Shown piece after piece: positions 1 through 6,547 of a stretch of DNA of 13,329 nt. Position numbers and translations under genes: made by a program. Numbering within the stretch: position 1 is the first letter of the stretch; the number at the start of each line of letters is the position of its first letter. The stretch lies in the NCBI GenBank assembly GCA_934643145.1, contig CAKUBM010000040.1, forward strand, positions 1-13,329. The letters run 5' to 3'. Below the pieces are notes generated by a model, which had not been told where the DNA came from, searched no databases, and saw nothing but the letters and a program-made list of their open reading frames with translations. Source of the DNA: an uncultured Collinsella sp. Its GTDB lineage: Bacteria; Actinomycetota; Coriobacteriia; Coriobacteriales; Coriobacteriaceae.

Positions 1-1182
1 TGCCTGTCCAACAACATGATCCTCACGTGGGCCGCCGTGGAGGCAACCACGCTTTCCACCGTGTTCCTCGTGGGTATCTACAAGAACAAGACGGCCCTCG
101 AGGCTTCTTGGAAGTATGCGATGGTCTGCACCGCCGGCGTGGCCTTCGGCCTGTTCGGTACGCTGCTGATCTACGCCAACGCCGCCGACGTGATTCCCAA
201 CGCCCACGAGGCCGCATTCCTGTCGTGCGTGCTGCCGTATGCCGATCAGTTCGACCCGACGCTCATGCGCCTCGCCTTTGCGTTTATCGTGATCGGTTTT
301 GGCACCAAGGCCGGCCTGTTCCCCATGCACACTTGGCTGCCCGATGCCCACTCCCAGGCCCCGAGCCCTGTCTCGGCCCTGCTCTCGGGCGTGCTGCTTA
401 AGTGCGCTATGCTTGTGATCATGCGCTTCTACGGCTTTACCATCCAGGCCGTGGGCGCCGAGTATCCGCAGCTTTTGCTGTTGATCGTCGGCACGCTGTC
501 CATTTTGGTGGCGACACTTTCGATGTTTCGCCAGGACGACCTCAAGCGCCGCTTTGCGTACTCGTCTGTGGAGAACGTGGGCGTTATCGCCCTGTGCCTG
601 GGTATCGGTGGCCCGCTGGGTATCGCCGCAGCCCTGCTGCACTGCGTGTTCCACGGCTTTACCAAGACGCTTGCCTTCTGCGTGTCCGGCAACATTCAGC
701 ACGCCTTTGGCACGCGTAGCCTGGCCAAGATCCAGGGCGTCGTCGAGGTTGCCCCCGCAACCGCCGCGCTCGCCGTCCTGGCGCTGCTCGGTCTTGGTGC
801 CTTCCCGCCCTTTGGCATGTTTATCTCCGAGTTCCTGACTTTTGTCGCCGGTGTTACCGCCGGTCCCATGTGGCTGGTCATCGTGGTCGCCCTCGGTCTT
901 ACCGTGGCCATCTCCGCGCTCACCCGCATCGCACTCAAGTCGGTATTCGGCCATGCGCCCCAGGGCATGGGCAAGCATGAGGCCCCGGCGCTCATGCTTA
1001 TCCCCGAAATCATCCTGGCTGTCATGATCTTGTGGTTTGGCATCGCCACCCCGCTGCCTCTCGTGCACGGTGTGGAGACCGCGACCGGCATCGTGCTCGA
1101 GCAGAGCACCGAGGAACTTCACGCGACGCCGATGTACCGCGCTGTGTTCGGTACCGAGACCGCTCAGAGCGAGGTGGAGTAA
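1..1182 (+). CDS. hyfF: HyfF-like proton-translocating membrane subunit of hydrogenase-4 / formate hydrogenlyase (5'-partial)
   Basis: Integral membrane subunit of the NuoL/M/N-like antiporter family that couples H2 evolution by the attached hydrogenase to ion movement across the inner membrane. The reading frame is open from base 1, so the gene begins upstream; the ATG at 16 lies inside a conserved helix (WAAVEATTL) and is not the start. About 393 residues are visible, all hydrophobic helices apart from a short polar C-terminus. Hallmarks, numbered from base 1, are the helix Glu14 in WAAVEATTL, Lys103 in FGTKAGLFPMHTWLPDAHSQ and Lys134 in GVLLKCAML, the charged residues expected for proton transfer, followed by the DDLKRRFAYSSVENVG segment. 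Position directly before a large subunit matches hyfF of the E. coli hyf operon. HycC/HyfB paralogues are the alternative, but they do not sit directly before the large subunit. The stop lies 3 nt before the next ATG. Confidence 0.88.
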   Translation, partial: CLSNNMILTWAAVEATTLSTVFLVGIYKNKTALEASWKYAMVCTAGVAFGLFGTLLIYANAADVIPNAHEAAFLSCVLPYADQFDPTLMRLAFAFIVIGFGTKAGLFPMHTWLPDAHSQAPSPVSALLSGVLLKCAMLVIMRFYGFTIQAVGAEYPQLLLLIVGTLSILVATLSMFRQDDLKRRFAYSSVENVGVIALCLGIGGPLGIAAALLHCVFHGFTKTLAFCVSGNIQHAFGTRSLAKIQGVVEVAPATAALAVLALLGLGAFPPFGMFISEFLTFVAGVTAGPMWLVIVVALGLTVAISALTRIALKSVFGHAPQGMGKHEAPALMLIPEIILAVMILWFGIATPLPLVHGVETATGIVLEQSTEELHATPMYRAVFGTETAQSEVE

Positions 1183-1185
1183 CGA

Positions 1186-2958
1186 ATGATTGAAACTGAG
1201 AACAAGGTGTATGCCCGCCGCTGCGAGAGCCATGTCGAGGCCCTGCGCCGCGCCGTTCCGGGCTGCATCGAGAAGGTCGAGTGGCAGTGCGAGGACCAGC
1301 TGACGATCACCGTCAAGCAGGACAAGCTGCCCGAGGCCGTCCACTACCTGTATTACGAGCGTTACGGCTGGATTCCCGTGATCATCGGCAACGACGAGCG
1401 CAGTCTGTGCGGTCGCTACGCCGTGTACTATGTCATCTCCATGGAGGGTGAGGATCCCGGCTGGGTGACCGTGCGCACCGAGGTCGATCCCGCCAAGATG
1501 ACGTTCCCGTCCGTGACGCCGTTCGTCCCCGCCTGCGTGTGGGGCGAGCGCGAGCTTCGCGACATGTTCGGCCTGATCCCCGAGGGACTGCCCGATCGTC
1601 GTCGCCTGGTGCTGCCCGACGATTGGCCCAGCGGCCTGTACCCGCTGCGCAAGGACTCCATGGACTACCGCTTCCGTCCCGCTCCCGCGAGCGACATGGA
1701 AAACTACGAGTTCTTGGCCGATACCAAGGGCAAGGAGACCACACTCGTCCCCATGGGCCCGTTGCACATTACCTCCGACGAGCCCGGCCACTTCCGCCTG
1801 TTCGTTGAGGGCGAGACGATCGTCGATGCCGACTACCGTCTGTTCTACGTGCACCGCGGCATGGAGAAGGTCGCCGAGACGCGCCTGAACTATGACGCCG
1901 TGACGTTCCTCGCCGACCGTATCTGCGGCATCTGCGGCTGCGCCCACTCGGTGGCCTATGCCGAGGCCGTCGAGCGCGCCCAGGGCATCCATGTCCCGCC
2001 GCGCGCCCAGTACATCCGCGCCATCATGCTCGAGGTCGAGCGCCTGCACTCGCATCTGCTCAACATTGGCCTCGCATCGCACTACACCGGCTTCGACTCC
2101 GGCTTCCAGCAGTTCTTCCGCGTCCGCGAGAAGTCTATGGACCTGGCCGAGAAGCTTTCCGGTCACCGCAAGACCTATGGCCTCAACGTGATCGGCGGCG
2201 TGCGTCGCGACATTTTGGCCGAGCAGAAGCTCTCCACGCTCACGACCATCCATCAGCTGCGCTCCGAGGTTCAGGAACTTGTCGACGTCTTGCTCTCGAC
2301 GCCCAACTTTATTGAGCGTACGAGTGGCATCGGCATTCTGGACCGCAAGATCGCACGCGACTTCTCGCCGGTCGGCCCGCTCATGCGTGGCTCGGGCTAT
2401 GCCCGCGACGTGCGCTTTGACCATCCCTTTGACGGCTACGGCGATCCGGATGTTCAGAAGATGCATGCTGCCACGGCCGACACCTGCGATGCCTTCGGCC
2501 GCACCGCCGTCCGCATCCAGGAGGTCTACGATTCGATCGACATGATTGAGACCATGCTCGAGAACTGCCCGTCGGGCCCCATCCTCACCACGGATTGGGA
2601 GTACACCCCGCACAAGTACGCCATCGGCGCCACCGAGGCGCCGCGCGGCGAGGACGTGCACTGGGCGATGCTCGGCAACAACCAGAAGTGCTACCGCTGG
2701 CGCGCCAAGGCCGCCACGTACAGCAACTGGCCGGTCCTGCGCTACATGTTCCGCGGCAACACCGTGGGCGACGCGGCGCTGATCGTCGGTTCGCTCGACC
2801 CGTGCTACTCCTGCACCGACCGCGTGACGGTGACCGATGTCGCCGCCAAGCGCGACCACGTGCTCGACAAGGAGCAGTTCGAGAACGTCTGGCGCGACAA
2901 GTCGCCGCTTGCGGGCGAGGGCACCATGGCCGCTCCGCTCGATGAGGAGGCGCTCTAA
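1186..2958 (+). CDS. hyfG: Group 4 [NiFe]-hydrogenase large subunit, HycE/HyfG type (NuoC-NuoD fusion)
   Basis: Catalytic subunit that reduces protons to H2 at the NiFe centre, on the cytoplasmic face of the membrane complex. 590 residues. The first ~170 form a complex I 30-kDa (NuoC-like) domain with ERELRDMFGLIPEGLPDRRR around 121-140. From ~190 (GPLHITSDEPGHFRLFVEGE) the NuoD / NiFe large-subunit fold begins. The four nickel-ligand cysteines are present: C247 and C250 in RICGICGCAHS, and C540 and C543 in SLDPCYSCTDR. A 44-residue tail follows CTDR (R546), as expected for a precursor cut by a HycI-type endopeptidase after nickel insertion; by analogy with HycE the cut should fall after that Arg. 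The ATG is 3 nt after the hyfF stop, and a GAGGTGGAG ribosome site lies at the end of hyfF. E. coli HycE is of similar length (569). No UGA/Sec replaces a ligand cysteine. Confidence 0.96.
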   Translation: MIETENKVYARRCESHVEALRRAVPGCIEKVEWQCEDQLTITVKQDKLPEAVHYLYYERYGWIPVIIGNDERSLCGRYAVYYVISMEGEDPGWVTVRTEVDPAKMTFPSVTPFVPACVWGERELRDMFGLIPEGLPDRRRLVLPDDWPSGLYPLRKDSMDYRFRPAPASDMENYEFLADTKGKETTLVPMGPLHITSDEPGHFRLFVEGETIVDADYRLFYVHRGMEKVAETRLNYDAVTFLADRICGICGCAHSVAYAEAVERAQGIHVPPRAQYIRAIMLEVERLHSHLLNIGLASHYTGFDSGFQQFFRVREKSMDLAEKLSGHRKTYGLNVIGGVRRDILAEQKLSTLTTIHQLRSEVQELVDVLLSTPNFIERTSGIGILDRKIARDFSPVGPLMRGSGYARDVRFDHPFDGYGDPDVQKMHAATADTCDAFGRTAVRIQEVYDSIDMIETMLENCPSGPILTTDWEYTPHKYAIGATEAPRGEDVHWAMLGNNQKCYRWRAKAATYSNWPVLRYMFRGNTVGDAALIVGSLDPCYSCTDRVTVTDVAAKRDHVLDKEQFENVWRDKSPLAGEGTMAAPLDEEAL

Positions 2959-2959
2959 T

Positions 2960-3676
2960 ATGCTGAAGCTTTGGAAGGTCAACGCCAAGGCCGGCGACGC
3001 GACGGTCAAGTACCCGTTTGCGCCGTTTCCCACCAACAAGGACATGCGCGGCAAGCCCGAGCACAACGCGGAGCTCTGCATCGCCTGCGGTGCCTGCGGC
3101 GTGGCGTGCCCGGCCGATGCCATTCGCATGGACACCGACCTTGCGGCCGATACCATCACCTGGTCGATTGACTACGGTCGCTGCATCTTCTGTGGCCGCT
3201 GTGAGGAAGCCTGCCCCATGGAGGCCATCAAGCTCACCGAGGAGTTTGAGCTGGCCGTCATGAGCAAGGACGACCTCACCAGCAAGAGCGTCTATACGCT
3301 CGAGCACTGCTCGCGTTGCGGTAAGCCGTTTGCCCCGCACAAGGAGATCGACTACGCCAAGCGCCTGCTGCAAAAGGCCGGCGGCATGGAGGCCATCCAG
3401 GCCGCCCGTACCGTTGGTATGTGCCAGGAGTGCAAGCGTGAGCTCGACGCCCTGCGCGCCGCCTCGGCCGTAAAGACCGGCAACGCGGCCGGCATGGCTG
3501 CCAACGAGACGCTCGCGTCCGGTGAGCCCCAGGGCCCCGGCATGGAGTACCTGGGCGGCCACGGTGTGAACCCGGAGTATATCGACCGCGAGCTTAACCC
3601 CGATGCGCCCGAGATTCCCGCCGGTCCGGCGCCGGTCGAGGGCATCATCATGGATCTCGATAAGAAGGAGGAGTAA
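2960..3676 (+). CDS. hyfH: HyfH/HycF-type polyferredoxin subunit of formate hydrogenlyase
   Basis: Peripheral electron-transfer subunit, related to NuoI, carrying electrons from the formate-oxidising arm towards the hydrogenase small subunit. 238 residues. Two complete [4Fe-4S] motifs are visible: C40-x2-C43-x2-C46-x3-C50-P (CIACGACGVACP) and C75-x2-C78-x2-C81-x3-C85-P (CIFCGRCEEACP). A further pair of CxxC motifs, C117/C120 (CSRCGKPF) and C155/C158 (CQECKRE), could bind Zn or Fe. The last ~60 residues are Gly/Pro-rich and acidic and make this protein longer than E. coli HycF (about 180). The frame is open further upstream, but the ATG at 2960 is chosen because it sits one base after the large-subunit stop, follows a GAGGAGG ribosome site at 2944-2950, and begins at the conserved MLKLWKVN sequence. 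Translational coupling with the preceding gene is likely. Confidence 0.95.
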   Translation: MLKLWKVNAKAGDATVKYPFAPFPTNKDMRGKPEHNAELCIACGACGVACPADAIRMDTDLAADTITWSIDYGRCIFCGRCEEACPMEAIKLTEEFELAVMSKDDLTSKSVYTLEHCSRCGKPFAPHKEIDYAKRLLQKAGGMEAIQAARTVGMCQECKRELDALRAASAVKTGNAAGMAANETLASGEPQGPGMEYLGGHGVNPEYIDRELNPDAPEIPAGPAPVEGIIMDLDKKEE

Positions 3677-3678
3677 CC

Positions 3679-4461
3679 ATGGCCGAACCCACGCTTTTGC
3701 CCGAGCGGCTTCAGTACCGCCCGACCAAGATCGAGCTCGACGAGAGCATCGAGAAGGCCAAGGCGACCCTTCTTAAGAAGATCAAGCGCTCGGTGTACGT
3801 CTACCGCGTTGACTGCGGTGGCTGCAACGGCTGCGAGATCGAGATCTTTGGTTCCATTACGCCCGTCTTTGACGTTGAGCGTTTTGGTATTAAGGTCGTG
3901 CCGTCGCCGCGCCACGCCGATGTGCTGCTGTACACCGGCGCCGTGACGCGTGCTATGCGCATGCCGGCCCTGCGTGCCTTTGAGGCCGCACCCGATCCCA
4001 AGATCGTGGTGTCCTACGGCGCGTGCGGCTGCACCGGCGGCATCTTTTACGACAACTACTGCGTGTGGGGCGGCACGGACAAGATTTTGCCGGTCGATGT
4101 CTACATCCCCGGCTGCCCGCCCAGCCCCGCGCAGACCATCTACGGCTTTGCCATGGCGCTCGGTCTGCTCGACCAAAAGCTCCATGCCGAGACCACGGTG
4201 GAGGCCGAAGGCGAGCAGGCAGACATTCTGCACCCCGGCGTGCCGTATAAGCTGCGCGTGGCCATCGAGCGCGAGGCTCGTGCCATGAGCGGTTACCGCT
4301 ATGGTCGCGACCTGGCCAACGAGTTTATGGATACGCTCGAGGGTGCGCCCAAGGGCGATATCCGCGGCGCCATGGCGCTGCTCATCGACAAGCAGGATGA
4401 TCCCCGCCGCGTCGAGGTCTACTCGGCGCTGCAGGATCTGGTGCTGGCCGGAGGTCGCTAG
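3679..4461 (+). CDS. hyfI: Group 4 [NiFe]-hydrogenase small subunit, HycG/HyfI type (NuoB-like)
   Basis: Small subunit that holds the [4Fe-4S] cluster nearest the NiFe site and passes electrons to it. 260 residues. Cluster-ligand regions typical of the NuoB/HycG family are visible: C46GGC49NGC52E near the N-terminus, GAC116GC118TGG, and PGC146PPSP. The C-terminal ~80 residues (from about 175) are polar and extend past the conserved core, as in other HycG/HyfI proteins. The N-terminus has no Tat signal, which fits a cytoplasmic group 4 enzyme and not a periplasmic uptake hydrogenase. A very strong ribosome site, AAGGAGG (3665-3671), lies 7 nt before the ATG, and the ATG is 2 nt after the hyfH stop. 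It pairs with the large subunit encoded two genes upstream. Confidence 0.95.
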   Translation: MAEPTLLPERLQYRPTKIELDESIEKAKATLLKKIKRSVYVYRVDCGGCNGCEIEIFGSITPVFDVERFGIKVVPSPRHADVLLYTGAVTRAMRMPALRAFEAAPDPKIVVSYGACGCTGGIFYDNYCVWGGTDKILPVDVYIPGCPPSPAQTIYGFAMALGLLDQKLHAETTVEAEGEQADILHPGVPYKLRVAIEREARAMSGYRYGRDLANEFMDTLEGAPKGDIRGAMALLIDKQDDPRRVEVYSALQDLVLAGGR

Positions 4462-5043
4462 ATGGAGCTCACGGACCGCTCTGGTTACTTTGCGGGCCCC
4501 GGCATGCTCGGCGGCTCCTTCGGTGACGCCTCGCGCGCAAGCGTCGAGGCCGCCGAGGGCGTCGCCGATTCCTGCCTGGCCCACGAGCCCGATCAGGTGG
4601 TCTTCTACGAGCTCACGCGCAAGTTTGTCGAGACCGAGGAAGACGTTCCCCAGGAGGCCTGCGACGTGCTGTATTACACGCTCGCCGTGGGCCACCACAC
4701 CGGCGTGCTCGATTGCTTTGAGCCGCGCCTGTCCGTGCCGGTGAACGTCTTCTATTCGCTGGTAGACGCGCTGCCGGAAGGGGAGGCCAAAACCAAGTTT
4801 GAGGCCATCCGTTCCTTTGGCGAGTGCCAGCTCGACAAAGCTGCGGTGCCCTCGCTGCTCGAGGCGTGCGATGCCCTGCTCGATGAGCGCGGCTTTCGCG
4901 GCTCGGCCAAGGCGGGTATCTCGGTCTTCGATAACGACTTTGGCCTGCACGCCCAGCAGGTCGCGTTTCTGATGAAGTTTCGCGACCTGGTGGAGCGCGT
5001 GCGCGACGTGTCGGGCGTGTATCTGACGGGGAGGTTGCAGTAA
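4462..5043 (+). CDS. hycH: Formate hydrogenlyase assembly protein, HycH/HyfJ family
   Basis: Small soluble protein of the HycH/HyfJ family, required for assembly or maturation of formate hydrogenlyase hydrogenases; its biochemical role is not well defined. 193 residues. The family core starts near residue 45: VVFYELTRKFVE, then VLYYTLAVGHHTGVLDCFE, then a helical region ending VSGVYLTGRLQ, which I recognise as parallel to E. coli HycH (VVF.QL.RKF, YY.LAIGHH.GVIDC, IYL..R). The first ~44 residues (GYFAGPGMLGGSFGD and after) are an N-terminal extension absent from the 136-residue E. coli protein. The ATG immediately follows the hyfI stop with no gap, and GGAGG at 4450-4454 is 7 nt upstream. The last codon overlaps the next start as TAATG. 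The position equals hyfJ in the E. coli hyf operon. Confidence 0.9.
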   Translation: MELTDRSGYFAGPGMLGGSFGDASRASVEAAEGVADSCLAHEPDQVVFYELTRKFVETEEDVPQEACDVLYYTLAVGHHTGVLDCFEPRLSVPVNVFYSLVDALPEGEAKTKFEAIRSFGECQLDKAAVPSLLEACDALLDERGFRGSAKAGISVFDNDFGLHAQQVAFLMKFRDLVERVRDVSGVYLTGRLQ

Positions 5044-5546
5044 TGGGCCGCGTTATCGACGGCCGTGTGAACGGTGCGCCCTTTGCGGGCATTGTGCTCA
5101 CGGCGGGCAGCGTGCTGCGCGCCGACGATGCTGCCGGCCCCGTGCTCTCCAAAAAGATGGAGGACGCGCCCCTTGCCGGTTGGTACACCATCGACGGCGG
5201 GCAGACGCCCGAGGACGACATCATCGAGGTCAAGCGCGAGCGCCCGCCGCGTCTGGTGCTCGTGGATGCCGCCGATATGGCGTTGCCCGTCGGTTCGATC
5301 CGCCTGCTCGACAAAAGTGACGTGGCTCGCAAGTCGATGTTCACCACGCATTCGCTTCCGCTCTCGATTCTGATCGAGGAAATCGAGCAATCGTGCGAAG
5401 ATATCGTCTTCATAGGGATTCAGCCGGGCGATACGGAGTTCTACAACCCCATGTCCCCGGAAGTCTTTGACGCCGTCGACGCCGTGTACGACGCCGTGGC
5501 CGCCAACGACTTTTCCCACTTTGTCCGCTTGGGGCAAGAGCAATAG
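5043..5546 (+). CDS. hycI: Hydrogenase maturation endopeptidase HycI (large-subunit C-terminal processing)
   Basis: Aspartic-type, nickel-sensing protease of the HycI/HybD family that removes the C-terminal extension of the hydrogenase large subunit after nickel insertion; the likely substrate is the hyfG product. 167 residues. Family landmarks are an N-terminal strand with a DDxxGP segment (D28/D29 in RADDAAGP), GWYTIDGGQTPEDDI, LVLVDAADMALPVGSIR (D75, D78) and FTTHSLPLSILIEEI (H103), then IVFIGIQPGDTEFYNPMSPE, very close in layout to E. coli HycI. The Asp/Asp/His nickel-binding trio therefore appears intact. Oddly, the usual GN motif of the first loop reads GS (TAGSVLRADDA). The start overlaps the hycH stop by one base (TAATG), indicating coupled translation. 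About 12 extra residues precede the conserved first strand. Confidence 0.93.
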   Translation: MGRVIDGRVNGAPFAGIVLTAGSVLRADDAAGPVLSKKMEDAPLAGWYTIDGGQTPEDDIIEVKRERPPRLVLVDAADMALPVGSIRLLDKSDVARKSMFTTHSLPLSILIEEIEQSCEDIVFIGIQPGDTEFYNPMSPEVFDAVDAVYDAVAANDFSHFVRLGQEQ

Positions 5547-5585
5547 AAGCGCTTGTCCCTGCTGATTAGGAAAGAAGTGATTGAC

Positions 5586-6425
5586 ATGGCAGATTCCAAG
5601 GTGGAGTATCCCGCTCCCGATTGCCTGGCGCCCGCCGCGATCGAGGCCAAGACCGAGGTTGCCGGCGTGACCAAGGCTAACCTGCCGGTCGCTAAGGCCT
5701 TTCTGTTGGCAATGTTCGCCGGTGCGTTCATCGCCTTCGGCGGCCTGTTCTTTACGGTGTTCTTGAGCGATAGCACGCTCGGCTGGGGCGCCCAGCGCGT
5801 CGTGGGCGGCCTGTGCTTTTGCCTGGGCCTGGTGCTGGTACTGGTGTGCGGCGCCGAGCTATTTACCGGCAATTCGCTTATGGTCTGCGCGCTCAAGAGC
5901 AAAAAGATCACCCTGGCTCAGATGCTCAAGGCATGGGTCGTCGTGTGGCTTGGTAACTTTGTCGGTGCCCTGTTCATCGTCTTTTTGGTGTACATGGCCG
6001 GCATTTACAAGCTCAACGGCGAGGCGGTCGCCAATTCCATGGTGAGCGTCGCCGCCGGCAAGGTGACGATCGACTGGGTGACGATCTTCTTCCGCGGCAT
6101 CCTGTGCAACATCTTTGTGTGCCTGGCCGTGTGGATCGGTACCGCCGGCAAGACCGTGGTCGATAAGGTCGTGGGCATTTTGTTGCCCATTGCCGCGTTT
6201 GTGGCCTGCGGTTTTGAGCACTGCGTTGCCAACATGTACTTTTTGCCCATGGGCGCCGTGATGCATGCATGCGGCTACGGTGCCAAGGTCGCCGGCGCCG
6301 ATGCGCTCAACGCCGCGGGCATTGCGTTCAACCTGTCCGCCGCCACGCTGGGCAACATCGTGGGCGGCGCGGTTCTGGTCGCGCTCGGCTACTGGTTTAT
6401 CTACGCCAAGAAGTCCGAGGCGTAA
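5586..6425 (+). CDS. focA: FocA-type formate channel (formate/nitrite transporter family)
   Basis: Pentameric FNT-family channel in the cytoplasmic membrane moving formate (with H+) in or out. 279 residues with six hydrophobic segments. Family signatures: AGAFIAFGG in the first helix (around 42-53), GAELFTGNSLM in the broken second helix, RGILCNIFVCLAVW in the fourth, GFEHCVANMYFLPMG with the pore His212 (equivalent to His209 of E. coli FocA), and NIVGGAVLVALGYWFIY at the end. The frame is open to a TTG at 5553 and a GTG at 5577, but ATG 5586 is preferred; it opens the MADSKVEYPAP sequence and follows a GGAAAG purine run (5569-5574). Separated from hycI by 39 nt with no terminator seen, so probably cotranscribed, like focB in hyf. 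NirC (nitrite) is the alternative family member; the formate hydrogenlyase context favours formate. Confidence 0.93.
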   Translation: MADSKVEYPAPDCLAPAAIEAKTEVAGVTKANLPVAKAFLLAMFAGAFIAFGGLFFTVFLSDSTLGWGAQRVVGGLCFCLGLVLVLVCGAELFTGNSLMVCALKSKKITLAQMLKAWVVVWLGNFVGALFIVFLVYMAGIYKLNGEAVANSMVSVAAGKVTIDWVTIFFRGILCNIFVCLAVWIGTAGKTVVDKVVGILLPIAAFVACGFEHCVANMYFLPMGAVMHACGYGAKVAGADALNAAGIAFNLSAATLGNIVGGAVLVALGYWFIYAKKSEA

Positions 6426-6547
6426 GGTATCGTCTGTTTGACGTTGGGCCTCCCGCGGGGCGTTGCCGTGCGGGAGGCTGTTTGGGTCTGGGGCCCGTTG
6501 CCGGGCTTTTGGCCTGTTGTGTTTGGCTGATGAAAGGGGTAATCGAG
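6426..6547 (+). other. Intergenic region focA to molybdoenzyme gene
   Basis: This 122-nt gap holds the hairpin at 6448-6478, then a GT-rich stretch with no coding potential that I can support. I found no convincing -35/-10 pair. A strong ribosome site, GAAAGGGG (6532-6539), sits 8 nt before the ATG at 6548 and decides that start. No small gene or RNA is evident. Confidence 0.6.
6448..6485 (+). terminator. GC-rich hairpin after focA, possible weak terminator or attenuator
   Basis: A perfect 9-bp inverted repeat, GCCTCCCGC (6448-6456) and GCGGGAGGC (6470-6478), with a 13-nt loop, begins 22 nt after the focA stop. The following TGTTTGG is only weakly T-rich, so it may end transcription incompletely or protect the 3' end of the operon mRNA. 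It marks the boundary between the hydrogenase-focA group and the molybdoenzyme gene. Confidence 0.6.

Noticed and set aside
16..18. ATG at 16 as the true start of the first gene
   Set aside because: The frame is open to base 1, and the residues before the ATG (CLSNN) continue the conserved HyfF-type segment; about a quarter of the protein is missing upstream.
3352..4950. 532-codon open frame on the - strand opposite hyfH-hyfI-hycH
   Set aside because: Same antisense codon-bias artefact; it spans three well-supported + strand genes and shows no family motif or ribosome site.
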